Assembly: GCA_021014945.1 (NCBI GenBank)
Contig: MU266459.1
Span: forward strand, 1 to 64,000
From: Leucogyrophana mollusca
Taxonomy: Eukaryota > Basidiomycota > Agaricomycetes > Boletales
Direction of reading: 5' to 3'
Length of the DNA: 64,000 bases
How positions within the stretch are numbered: position 1 is the first letter of the stretch; every line of letters begins with the position of its first letter. Position numbers and translations under genes: made by a program. Below the pieces are notes generated by a model, which made no database searches, was not told the DNA's origin, and saw only the letters and a program-made list of their open reading frames with translations. Positions 21,553 to 32,451 of the stretch are shown here, piece by piece.

Positions 21553-22383
21553 TTATGGGGCAGAGAGCAGACAAACTCGGCACACTTGAGTACAAATCAT
21601 GCCAAACACTGCCAAGAAACTGAAGAATGCGAAATATATGAAAGACGCAATAACGCTCCCCAGTGCGCCAGCTTGAGCAGCGTTGGTAGGATCCAATGTA
21701 TCCCCGGTACCAACGCCGCGAAGAATAGCAACGCCAATAGGCCCGGCCGCCGTCGCTAACGCAGTGCTGACCAACAAGCCCCCCAATATCTTGGAAGGAC
21801 TCCACTTCCACGCCTTCCTCTTTTCCTCTCCCATGCAGCTAAGAACGGGCAAGGTGATAGCTCCGATGGCTCCGCGTAAGATTGACCCACCCATTGCCCC
21901 TGCGTTCATGGAGGACGCCAATGGCGCACCATAGCCGTCACGATGGGCGGCTTGGAGCACTACATGTCCAAGGGTGAGGCAGAGAAAGCCATCGAACGCA
22001 CCCCAGGCGGCGAAGAAAGTGATAATGACAATCCACATCATGGGCATCAGAATTAACATGACACCGAGGGTATGTGTGGACGCTATGGGCGGGGAGTGCG
22101 GAACAGAGTCGGGCTGGCTTTCGAGATCGGCAGATACTTTGCGACGATGCTCGGAGCTGCAGTCCAGCGAAGTCTTGAGCTGTGAATGCGACTCGATAAG
22201 GAGCACGGGAGTCATAAACGCAGATTGAGATGAGACGAGCAGAAGGGAAGGTTGGGCTGCTGTACACGATGACGGGTATTGCCCATCGGACTCCCCGCCT
22301 TTATACGACCTCGGTGGGGAAGTAGCGGCGAGAAAAGTGTGGCCACAATACCCACAGCAAGGGGCCTCCATCCTTGTGCACAA
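21553..22383 (-). CDS. Unknown glycine-rich multi-pass membrane protein
   Basis: An uninterrupted 276-codon frame. The N-terminus has a CCGYCGHTF cluster, then a Ser-rich soluble stretch of ~90 residues. At least three hydrophobic segments follow: LGVMLILMPMMWIVIITFF, GLLVSTALATAAGPIGVAIL and SVIASFIYFAFFSFLAVFGM. Between them lies a Gly/Ala-rich segment (NAGAMGGSILRGAIGAI). No family is recognised. The hydrophobic half is convincing. The N-terminus may start at the next Met (22371) or be altered by an unseen intron. It follows the P450 on the same strand. Confidence 0.5.
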   Translation of the reverse strand: MCTRMEAPCCGYCGHTFLAATSPPRSYKGGESDGQYPSSCTAAQPSLLLVSSQSAFMTPVLLIESHSQLKTSLDCSSEHRRKVSADLESQPDSVPHSPPIASTHTLGVMLILMPMMWIVIITFFAAWGAFDGFLCLTLGHVVLQAAHRDGYGAPLASSMNAGAMGGSILRGAIGAITLPVLSCMGEEKRKAWKWSPSKILGGLLVSTALATAAGPIGVAILRGVGTGDTLDPTNAAQAGALGSVIASFIYFAFFSFLAVFGMICTQVCRVCLLSAP

Positions 22384-24788
22384 TTGTCAGTACTTACCAG
22401 CAACTAATAGCTCGGTAAAGGGGGTGGTTACACATTCTTGTCAGAGCGACAACTGAAGGCCAGAAGCTGTTCAAGCCCGGTGGCCTTGGCTGGGGCAAAA
22501 AGCGCTGAAGGTGAGGCTGGCGGCCAGCCGGGCCTGGCACCAAGAACTGCACCACGCAGCGTTTTTGAGGGCTCGGGCCTCGGGGTAGTTGCCGGAGCAG
22601 CGCAAAGCAGTGTGACTGTCAGTGTCACGAAGTTGAACTGGAGGTCACGCACCTATTTCATCTGGTCAGCGCTTACGGTCACTCGGAGAGTCGGAGTAGC
22701 GTTCTAAACACTGTTCTAACATGCTTCACAGGTAGCTACAATCGTTTCTTGGGCCTTTTTCTCTGCATGAGCATCCAAATTGCTGTGGTGCTGTTGTCAA
22801 TGATCAGTTGATCGAATGTCCATCCATTTGAGCGACCTGGCGAGCAGATGACTCTGCTATAGTATACTGGTCTGCCTACGAGTTGCTCAGTTCCGGAACC
22901 TGCTGCACCAAAGGTAAGACTCTCCTTGTCTTCTGTTCTCCTTGCCACACCGGTGTCCAAAGAATGCTGCCACCGCACATAGTTCTGGGCTTCCTCTGGG
23001 CGCCTGTGGACATATCGTGTCATAGACCAGTCACACAACGCGGCCTGAAACGCCCACCCTTTCCGTCCTCCCAGTCATGCAAGAGCACCAACATTCGTCC
23101 CGGTATATACGGATACTGTACATGTATATAACTGCCTTAACTCGCCAGCGATGGTATCACGCAGCTCTTTCCGTTTTTCACGAACACCCTTCGCCTCTAT
23201 TTGCAATCAAACAGCCAACGCCCTCGCAGTACCAGGTATGTACGTCGCTGGCATCACGGCAAACCGAGTCGATATCACTTATCTGCAGATATTTACTATG
23301 TGCAACTCCGTCATCCCCATCCGGACCTGCTCGCATCGCCACCACAAAGAACGTCTCTTCTACAAGATGTTCGCGATTAGGAGTCGGACGAAGATGTGCT
23401 CGAATGGGACCGGGCCTCCCAATTCCGGCGAGTGCGGGTCCAAACACTCGAGAATCGGTGACCTGGCTCGCTGTTCAAAGCTAATTGTGTGGGGTCTCGC
23501 GGTTCGGGGTCACACCCAGTCGTCGCGCTGTTCAGGCCTGCGTCTAGTCTCACTGACTGAGTTGTGCCTGCTGCTCCGGGATATTTGCCAGCGATTGGCA
23601 TGTCATTGTGATGCGTGGTCACCCAAGGTGACACTTGCGTGTACACTGAGACGGCACTTGCGTAGATGTTGAAGGCAACCACCGTGTGTAAGTACACCGG
23701 GAGGGGCTTTCGGCCACACTGGGACTCTCACTCGCGTTCGCATCGCAGGCTGCTCGTGTATGCGTCGCGGGGACTGCCGCGTGTGTACAACAAGGCGATT
23801 GTACCTGTGCATATAGCGAGAGAGCGTGTGTGTGCGCGCCTAGGTAAGCTCTTACTTGTTTGAATGTCATCAGATGCGAGCTTACGCCATGCCAGTGCCT
23901 TGCATAGCTGTGGCAGCTGGAGAGGGCGCCGTGGGGGTCACGCATTTGTGCTCGAATTCGTGACGATGGAAGTCGTCAATATTGGAGGACTTCTCCCTCG
24001 CACCACACCGGCAGGCTGCCTCCTCGCCTTTGTATCATTCCCAATCTGCTGCCCTGTCATTTGCCACTGCCCGCTGTTCGGGCCCGCCCTACTGCCTCGC
24101 TGTACAAAGCTTACGCCCCACATATGGAATCAGCCAGGACTAGAAGTATTGAATACCTCCTGGTTGTCTCCTTGTGTTCCTACCGCACCTTATCCACCAT
24201 CTTATCATTTGCCACTTCCCGCAGTGCCTTTTTGATGGGATGAGGGTCAGAAAAGATAAGTAGACCCTTTTCTGAGGCTGAGTTTTGCCTAAAGCAACCA
24301 CATTTCGTGTTCTGCCACCGCCCGTCAGGCAGCCCGCAACTGCATGTCTCCTACTTTGTACTATTCCGCCTCTCAACTTCTCTAGTGATTCACCATTCCG
24401 CCGGAGCTGCGATTCTCCCCATGGCAGCGCTAGCGACTTGCAAAAGCGCAGGTGGAGGCAATCTGCCCTGAAAATGTGCTCGAGCTTTTAATCACCGGAA
24501 GTAATGAGCGCTTCCCCCGGCGCTATAGCTGTTCCGCACCTCAAGCTTCGTCGATCATTTCCTGCACGTGGAACCTCAAGTGTGCCTCTAATAGCTCGTC
24601 TGCTCCCCCGCTTGACTTAACTATCCAATTGCCTTGACACCACGTCTTCCGCTTTCGTTATTATCGGTACACCACATCGTCCGCCGTATCTATCTGGTAA
24701 GGCTGACGGAAATGCCAGCGTCCACAAAGGACATTTTGGAACTAATTAGAGAACAGTTCCCCGACAACATTCCGCCCCCGTTTCGCTT
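22384..24788. other. Long intergenic region, one doubtful secreted-peptide frame
   Basis: 22428-22652 (minus) encodes 74 residues starting with a signal-like stretch (FNFVTLTVTLLCAAPA), then a Pro/Ala-rich tail. There is no support beyond that. Around 24000-24110 and 24130-24230 a T/C-rich block with TCATTTGCCACT is imperfectly repeated. The last ~150 bases are the probable 5' region of the exchanger gene. Nothing else is recognised. Confidence 0.35.
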
Positions 24789-27306
24789 ATGCGCCCGACC
24801 GCAGCAGCATCCGAAGACCCAGAAGCACCACATGTGCCCCAGGTCGCCGTACGCGTTTCTTCACGCGACGCACGCTCCAGCCACACAAGCGCAGAGAACC
24901 CAGGGCTGCGACGCATCACTTCGTTAAGTCTACGGAGCGTGTGCAGTGCGTTACTCGAGCCTGAACACAAGATTGGGCCACCACCTACCGTTTGGAGGAG
25001 TATACGGGCGATTGTTCTTGCGTCAAGTGATTATCACCATGCCCTTCCTTTACACTAGGGACTGAACACTCGTTGCGACAGGGATGAACCTCTTTTTAGT
25101 GTTCATACCAATCTCCGTAGGTGATCACGTAGGCCGGTGAACCGCCGGTTCTGATGCTATGGCTGCAGTGGACTGTTTACTTATCTTACTCATCCGAATC
25201 AACACACTCTAATCTTTGTTTGTATGTATCTTATATTTCTCTTCCGGGTCGCTTCTTTCTAACGTCCTTCGGTTAGTCACATTTTTGGCCATGATTCCTT
25301 TAGCAAATGTAACTACAGACAGTTCTACCACTTGTACCCGCCACTGATACTGTAACTGTCGACAGCTACGAGCTTTCGCCACTGGTGATCTTTCAATGAG
25401 AGTAGGCCAAACTCTGGCTGAGCTTATCAACGCTACCGCGGTGCGTGTCCCTATACATCTCGGCGCCAATTTCCAACGTGCTCATTTAAAATGCAGGGAA
25501 ATGCGTAAGTGTTAGGATGTCTCAATACCCTCACAAGCTCAATTGGAGTCCACGCAGCGTTGAACTTGTTGTTGCCGTACGTTCGCAATCTGTTTGTGGC
25601 AAAATATAGCCCATCGCCCCCCTAGATCATCGCTATGACTAAGGGCCAACAATCGATTGTCCAATCATCATGTATGTCTCAGCTACATTGTTTTTGGTTA
25701 CTAATCATGATGTATGCCATGCTTAATAGTGGTTGGCTCGGTCCTAAGCAACTTGCGTATGCTTCAGGTCATGCTTCGCTTTTACCTCTTCTGACAATTC
25801 TTATAGTCCTTGTCTTGGGTACTTGTTTCTTTGCTGGTGGTCTTAGGTTTTCCGAACAAGCCCTGGGTCCGAGTGAGCCCCTCCCTTCCTCTTGATTCTG
25901 GAAGTGTTTGATGCGGTTGATCTAGACATGTTCCAACTCAACTCTTCTTTGTTGACAGTCGGCGCTGCCTCCGTGCTACTTCCGAGGGTCTTCCATTTTA
26001 CTGCTGCCACATTTAATGCCTCGACTCAATCTGCTATCGACTCAGTGGTCCTGAACACCAGTCATGCTGTACGTCAATATTACATCTTATATTGTCCATG
26101 GCATACTCAAATTGGACTTCCTAGGTCGCAATCATCCTTATTTTCAGTGCGTGGTAGGCCCTTGCGCTGATTCATGTTAGCCACTAACCAGCTGTTCCTG
26201 CGAAGCGTAGTTTTTTTCTCTTGTCTTTCAACTTTTGACACACAAGGCTCTATACGACGATAAGCAATTGGGTCTCCCAGTCTCAAAAAAGTACGAGAGA
26301 CCCCCTCTGCACATCCGGCGCAGAAGAAATGCCCTTCTCCCTGAATCGACCGATGGCATACTGGTGACCCCCCCAATCAACGCACACCCCGAATCAGCCG
26401 AAGATGCCCGCGAGGATATGGAATCAGGTTCCACTGGCGAAGAAGACGAGGAGTGCACTCCTCAAATGTGTGTTTCTGTTTGTTTAGGACTTCTAGCTGT
26501 CGTCACCGTGGTACGTGCCTTGTACCCCCGACAAGCTACAGGAAACTCATATTCTTCTCTGCGTGGTCACTCAGTTCGTCACCGTAACGGCAGAATTCCT
26601 TATCAACTCCATTGACGGTCTCACCGCCCAGGGCAGAATCAACAAGGAGTTTGCCGTTGTTGTTCTTGTTCCGATTGTTTGTAATGCTCCAGAGCACGTG
26701 AATGCTGTGAGGGTGTCTGTCATGGACAAACTTACCCTCAGCGGCGCTATTGGCTCAAGCATCGTGAGTCATTTTCACCTCGAAATTGAGTAGATGTTTT
26801 ATTAAGATATTTGCCCGGGTTAGCAAATTGTTCTCTTTATTATTCCGTATGGTGCCTGCCATTCAACCCTCCGGGCCCTCTTTGACTGATCGATCTCAGG
26901 TCCCTTGTTACATTCGGCTGGATAACCAGCCGGCCCCTCACACTGCTCTTCGACCCGGTGGAAACCATCGCGCTATTCGCAGCAGGTACATATCATCGTT
27001 CGGAATGCACCGCACTCTGAGTGAGCTCTTACTTGACACTAGTGCTCATGGCCATCTACTGTGTTCCACGTACAAGGTCAAATTGGATGGAGGGTATGGT
27101 TCTTATATGTAAGCGTTTTCTTTCCGAGCTTCGCAGGCACTGACTTGATGCTGCTACAGGCTTGTATCTCATCTTCGCCACCAGCTTCTGGTTTTATCCG
27201 GGTTCGCTTTAACCTCTCTATGTCAGACAGTAGCGCTTTATCAGCTTTATTCAGGCGGAATTGTTTCCAGTTGTTAGACTACTTTGCAGTGCATTGTACC
27301 AGCTGA
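24789..27306 (+). CDS. VCX1: Vacuolar Ca2+/H+ exchanger (CaCA family, CAX/VCX1 type)
   Basis: More than fifteen short exons spell a CAX protein: EPEHKIGPPPTVWRSI, NLFLVFIPIS, FLAMIPLA, FATGDLSMRVGQTLAELINAT, GNAVELVVAIIAMTKG, FFAGGLRFSEQALG, QLNSSLLTVGAASVLLP, an acidic cytosolic loop (HKALYDDKQLG..GEEDEECT), TAEFLINSIDGLTA, CNAPEHVNAV, PLTLLFDPVETIALF and GLYLIFATSFWFYPG. It exchanges cytosolic Ca2+ for vacuolar protons. Micro-exons lie at 25497-25504 (8 nt, GNA) and 25558-25576 (19 nt, VELVVA), inside the first cation-binding repeat. The second repeat has CNAPEH where GNxxE is usual. The join near 25169 is one base out of frame in my model, so exon limits or sequence need checking there. 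Confidence 0.85.
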
Positions 27307-27848
27307 TGTAGACACCATTCGTAAATTCCCTTCATAAATATTCAGTGCTTCGTATCTCCACCTGCAAGACCTTGGGAAAACAGTGGTTGTGGAAACTGCA
27401 AACCCTCCATCTACAGGGTACCAATCACCACGGATGCTTTGACCCTAGCCCAAATCCAGGTGTATTATTATAGTAGGCTAAACGCATCGTCTGATCATAC
27501 ACAATTCCGTCCTCGTTACAACCATATGGCCAATTTACGATATGAATCTTGAAGACGCACACGTCTCCCCTCGATGCGAAGCAAGATGGCGTTTGGAACC
27601 AGCCGTCATCCTTGCATACCGGCACAGACATCCCAAGCACCCGTTTGACGTGGCTGTGGGTGGTGTGCATTATCGGGGATGTGGGGCTGGTCCTCAGTCC
27701 CGGAGGTGGTTCATTCCGGCTGTTGGATACGGGCAAGTTCGATTGCTTTTCACATTCCCGGATACGGTCAAGCTCAAGTCTTAATCAATGTGGTCACTAA
27801 ACTTGGACACCCTACGGATATTGTGAATTGACTCACAATACCAGTTAA
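27307..27848. other. Intergenic, no supported gene
   Basis: Two overlapping open frames of 80-100 codons on opposite strands (27425-27736 minus, 27542-27784 plus). Neither is recognisable. Confidence 0.35.
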
Positions 27849-27919
27849 GCATTAATGGGGTAGTGGTAACCTGGGTCGTTGCCATCGACCCGCCGGGGGT
27901 TCGATTCCCCCTTAATGCA
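27849..27919 (+). tRNA. trnG-GCC: tRNA-Gly (anticodon GCC)
   Basis: 71 nt. The acceptor arms GCATTAA and TTAATGC pair fully, with A as discriminator. The anticodon stem GGTCG/CGACC holds loop TTGCCAT, which reads GCC at 34-36. The T arm is GGGGG-TTCGATT-CCCCC. The D arm is short, as usual for tRNA-Gly. No intron. Confidence 0.95.
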
Positions 27920-28622
27920 CTGGGGACACTTGCAATATTGGCCCACGCGAGGGCAATCTCCTTTTTGACCTCCCTCACCGATCATCATGTAAATTGGCTG
28001 CGCACACGCGACTTTGATACTCGCTCGTTCCCATTCCAACTTCTACGCCACGGAATAGATTCTCGTCAACAAAAGTGTGGTCGGTTGAAGGAATGTTTCC
28101 TGCAGCGCCTGTTCACCGAGCAGCACCTCGATCAGTGACTCGCCGAGAGCAGCAGCTGGGTATGGTACCACTCGCTCAGCACACTCCGTAATTATACAAC
28201 AATAGTGCAGAACAATGGACGAGTCCGGGTCCAAGCAATCGATTCGGAAAACGCCACACATCCTGCGATCGCAAACGTCCACACGTGTCTCGCAACGTCC
28301 TCCCGAAAAGGCAAATCTCAATTCCAAGAATATAACGAGCCCGATCGCAAGTGGGGGACAATAGATTATAGAACAAGCGCTTTGGCCCTCGCCGGGAACA
28401 AGCGGTCGCAGGGTAAAACGCTTGGACGTCCACACCTTGTGTATAAGTATGGACGAACGGTGGACGTGCGTGTACTCCGCTGCCCCCAGCTGACTTATAT
28501 CCAGATCCCGTTTCAATTCAATTCCGTGCCCCCCTCCTCGACTTGAACTAGAACTTGAGCTAGGGCTCGAATATTGACTGCTATTATTTCTGAAACCGAA
28601 AAAACCCGCGCACGCACCGATA
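27920..28622. other. Intergenic, 5' side of the 731-aa gene
   Basis: The long minus-strand frame 28043-28861 overlaps the N-terminal exon of the next gene and has no domain, so it is taken as a shadow. The stretch near 28500-28620 is the likely promoter and leader of the plus-strand gene. Confidence 0.4.
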
Positions 28623-31043
28623 ATGTCTATCTTCGATATTGATTTCCACAATCTCCGCGATGTACGTGCACACGTCGAGAAGGAGATGGAGAGGGAGGCT
28701 GCCAACCCCCCAGCCGCCACAACCGACGACGGGAAAGATAGGGGGGCCTTCCCCACTGAACGTTTCCCCTCTCCCCTGCCCGACGGGCTGTGGAGCATCC
28801 GCCCCGAGCACAATCCCAAAAACGATGCCCCTGCCCCAACTCCAGCGCACGCGCCCGCCACACTTTCCCCACCCCTTATGCCTCTGACTTTCCCCCCGCC
28901 CCCGCCTCTCCGCGAAGACGACCCTACTTGGCTGGCTAAGATGGCTGCAGATGTCCAGCGCCAGCGCGCACACCTTCACACAGCCCTTGCACACGCCCGC
29001 GCGGAGGCAACAGCCGCGCTCGTCGAGGCGACGCTCGTGCAGACGGAACTGCAGGAGGAAGGGCGCGCCATGCAGCGCTTTTTGGCAAAGGTGTCGGTTG
29101 TAGCCGGGAAGCGGTTTGTGGAGAAGCTGGTGAAGGAAGTGGAGAGAGAGATGAAGGGTGTAGGGAGTGATGTAGAGGGCCGGGAGGGGGAAGACGAGGG
29201 TGCGGAAGATGAAGACGATAGTCAAGGAGACGGCGAGGACGATGCCCCCGAGGATGATGATGACGGTGACAGCGATGGCAGCGACGATGACGACAATGAC
29301 GAAGGCCTATATGTCCCACACGGCACAAAAGCACCCAATCCTCCAAACACCAGCACGAACGATAACGACTCCGACTCTGGGTCCCAAGCCCAACACCCAA
29401 ACATGTACGTAATTACCTCTTGCCCCGCTAACAAAAAAATCACGATCACCACATATTGCATGATATTGACCTGTGATTTCTTTTTTTCCCACAGCCATCA
29501 TGTGCCTCGCGCTCCTCTCCGTCTTTTCGGAGGAAATGAACCGCGAGGTGGTGCTGTCCCTCACCCGCTGCTGCAGCAGCCCCTGAGAAACGACGAGAGG
29601 CCCGACGCAGGACCGTCTAACAGTAACGGCGCAGGAAAATCTGCCCACAACGCACCTGGGCCCGCTGAACAGAGCGCAGCAGGACCCTCCAATCACAACG
29701 CGGCAGGATCTTCTACTCTGGATGCAGAGCGACCTTCTAATACCAACGGGGCTGAGCCATCCAACGACCACGCAGCTGGCCCTTCCAATCGCCACATACC
29801 GGGACCGTCCAATCGTCGCCTGCCGGGCGTATTTCGGCGGAACGAGCGCGTCATGAGATGCGAAGATGACTTCAACCGTGATTCATCGTCGTCGTCATCT
29901 TCGGACGGCGAGAACACTCAGCCCATGCGAAATGCCCCGCCCCCGCAAGAATTAAACGGCTGGCCCCAGGGTCCCAGCAGCAATTTCTACGGACAACCCA
30001 TATTCCAGCCTCACTACTTTGCGCGAGACCTCGCGCAGCCGTATGGAGCAGCCATGCGCGAACAGGCTGCGGTGATGAGCCCATATCGGTGAGCCGGCAC
30101 TGGTCAGCGCTGGGGTCGACACCTTGTTGACCACAATTACAATTTAGACGCACCGTCCTCGACCATGCTTTTTCAGGAGTCGAGGAATATCTGAACCCCT
30201 ACGCATCCCAACCGCGCCGCGTCGGTCCTCTAAAGTGAGCCCTCCCTCCTGCCTTCCCCACCCACCACGTAACCATACTAACAATCATCGTGTTCTCCTC
30301 CGCCACCCAGCCGCAGAGCAGGCATAAGCAGCGAAGGCGAAGATGACTCCGTCGAACAGCGCAAACGAGCCTTCGCAGGGGACGAAGATGCCACCACCGA
30401 AGGAGCCGCGAACCGAGCGCTGAAGCGCGCCCGGGTGCTCGGGTTCGGGGCGGCGGAACCTATACCCCCTGCTGTGCCCCAGCCAATGACCACACAGTTG
30501 AGGGCTGCGATCCTGCGGAAGCGCCGAAGGGAGGCGATGGAGGAGGGCCAAGTAGATGCGGATGGCGAGCTGCAGTGGCTGGGCCTGGGTGCAACGCAAG
30601 AACCGCCGCCCAGGCGGGTGAAGCTGCAGTTCTTCCGCCCTGCTGCTGGGAAGGGGAAAGGAAAGGAAAATGCCGCAGATATCGGGAAAGGAAAGGGGAA
30701 AGAGAAGGCTAGTGACGAAAACGACGATGACGACACGAGGCAGCGTAAGCGCCCTCGTACAAGCAGCGGCTGGTTCAGCTGGCTCACTGGAAGCTCGCCT
30801 GCCTCCGGTGCTCGTGCGTCGACTTCAAGAGCGGGCCCCAGCCAATTTTACCAAGAGGAACCGTGGAGACCTAATTGGGGATTCTCAGCGGCAACGGCTG
30901 CGTGGTTTGCTACTCCGGACCCGGATCCGGCGCAACTGCCAGGCCCATCTCAGCGCGCAAGATCTCCGTCGCCCGAGCTCGAGTACGTGGATGACGACTC
31001 TGCTGCGCACGAGTCGGACCGGGATCCACTTGACGAGGACTAG
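28623..31043 (+). CDS. Unknown 731-aa acidic, low-complexity protein
   Basis: Four exons: 28623-29404, 29495-30088, 30148-30234 and 30311-31043 (2196 nt), all with good GT-AG ends. Residues ~1-120 are Pro-rich. ~125-185 look helical or coiled (HLHTALAHARAEATAALVEA). ~195-240 are almost all Asp/Glu/Gly/Ser. ~330-400 carry an irregular repeat of GPSNxNxA. The C-terminal half has Lys-rich clusters (GKGKGKE repeated, RQRKRPRTS) that could be nuclear-localisation signals, and a short aromatic patch SGWFSWLTGSSP. No known domain. A nuclear, disordered protein is an inference from composition only. Confidence 0.75.
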
Positions 31044-32451
31044 GACCTGTCGGATGCACCTATCGAGGATCCGGAAGCTGATGAGGGCGAGCAAGCTGTG
31101 GCGGTAGGGGATGGCTGCCCTGGGACTCGATTTGACTGAGCCCGCCAGAGCTCCCGTGGAGAGTCGTACCGACCCACTCGTTTTCACATGTAAAGTTTAT
31201 CGTACGACAGAACTTCGCCAGCGTCTGGTGCGTCGTCGATGGCATGCACTGCAATGGTGGGCCACGGCACCCTGTAATATCATCACCTCTTACTTGTTTC
31301 ACTCTTGGAGTATCTTGAGTGGCATAGCATGCCAATGTCTGAAGTGTGGGTGACCATACTGCGTCCGGGCAGATACATATGGGCCCGCGGTAAGTGCATG
31401 CGGTGTGGCGGCTTTCAAATGGGCGGACACTCGGTCAACTTCGGAATCGTGAAGGGCTTGAAAGCTTGAACATCATGGTATCGACATGGTACCAGCTTGT
31501 TTCGAGCCTAAGTGAGTAAAGTGTGACATATCTTGACACGTCTGACGGACACCGACAGCGCGACAAGATTACCAAAAGCTCCGCCGGACCGAGTCCATGC
31601 ATCTCCCAATTGATCCGTGGGTTGGCAGGCGGTGATCCGTACGTACCAAGGTCGTAGTAGCGCCGTAACGTCAGCAACCGATTGCCATGATCGCCAACCA
31701 CTTATCATCGCACGCCCACAAAGGAACATAGCCATGGAACGAATAGTATACGCGTGTCATACGGTTATGTAGATAGGTAATAGGTAAGTATACTTGCAGT
31801 AGATATGGGGGAAGCGCGAGGCGAGTGAGTGGAAGGGGTGAGGGGGGACACGACGCGACGGAGATTGAGGGTGGTAGGAACATAGGTGCCAGAACTGCAT
31901 ATCGTACAGACTCCCGGCTTTTGTATTAGCTGCGTCTAATGAGCGTGAACGCGCGGTACACGGGGGAAGGAACAATTAGTGATTAAGGATAAGTGCGCCT
32001 CCACGGACCGAAAACAAAACACGACGAGCAGCGAGAATGAAAATGACAGGAAACAGGCTGAACGCAAGAAACCGAGCGAAGAACTTGGACAGAAGCAGAG
32101 GCGACCTGGGATATGTTGTAGGTCGATGGGCGTGTAGAGTGAGAGAGATATAAAAGATGAGCTGGAAGGAAGTGAAGGGATGAACAAGTAATAAACAAGA
32201 AACACTGATATGTATAATTTTTACTTTTGAACCCCACAAGTAGTGGGACCAGGACCGACCTCGCAGGCGCAGACGGAAGGATAACGCCTCCCTAAGTCTA
32301 CGTCTATCGCGATAATAGGGAGGGTATCCGGCGACCAGCGATCCGCTGCGGTGAGCGATGGCCGAACAATTAAAGATTATATCCAAGATTATCCGCGATC
32401 GATGACCATCCTTCCGACTAGAAGCTGTAACTTTGGTGTGCAAATCACCGA
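31044..32451. other. Intergenic between convergent genes
   Basis: The 3' flanks of the 731-aa gene (plus) and the SFP1-like gene (minus). Frames here are short and anonymous. On the minus strand 32000-32250 is rich in TCTTTC runs. Confidence 0.4.

Noticed and set aside
28043..28861. 272-codon minus-strand frame rich in Gly/Ala/Ser
   Set aside because: It overlaps the first exon of the 731-aa gene, whose exons have consensus splice sites. Low complexity and high G+C explain the open frame.
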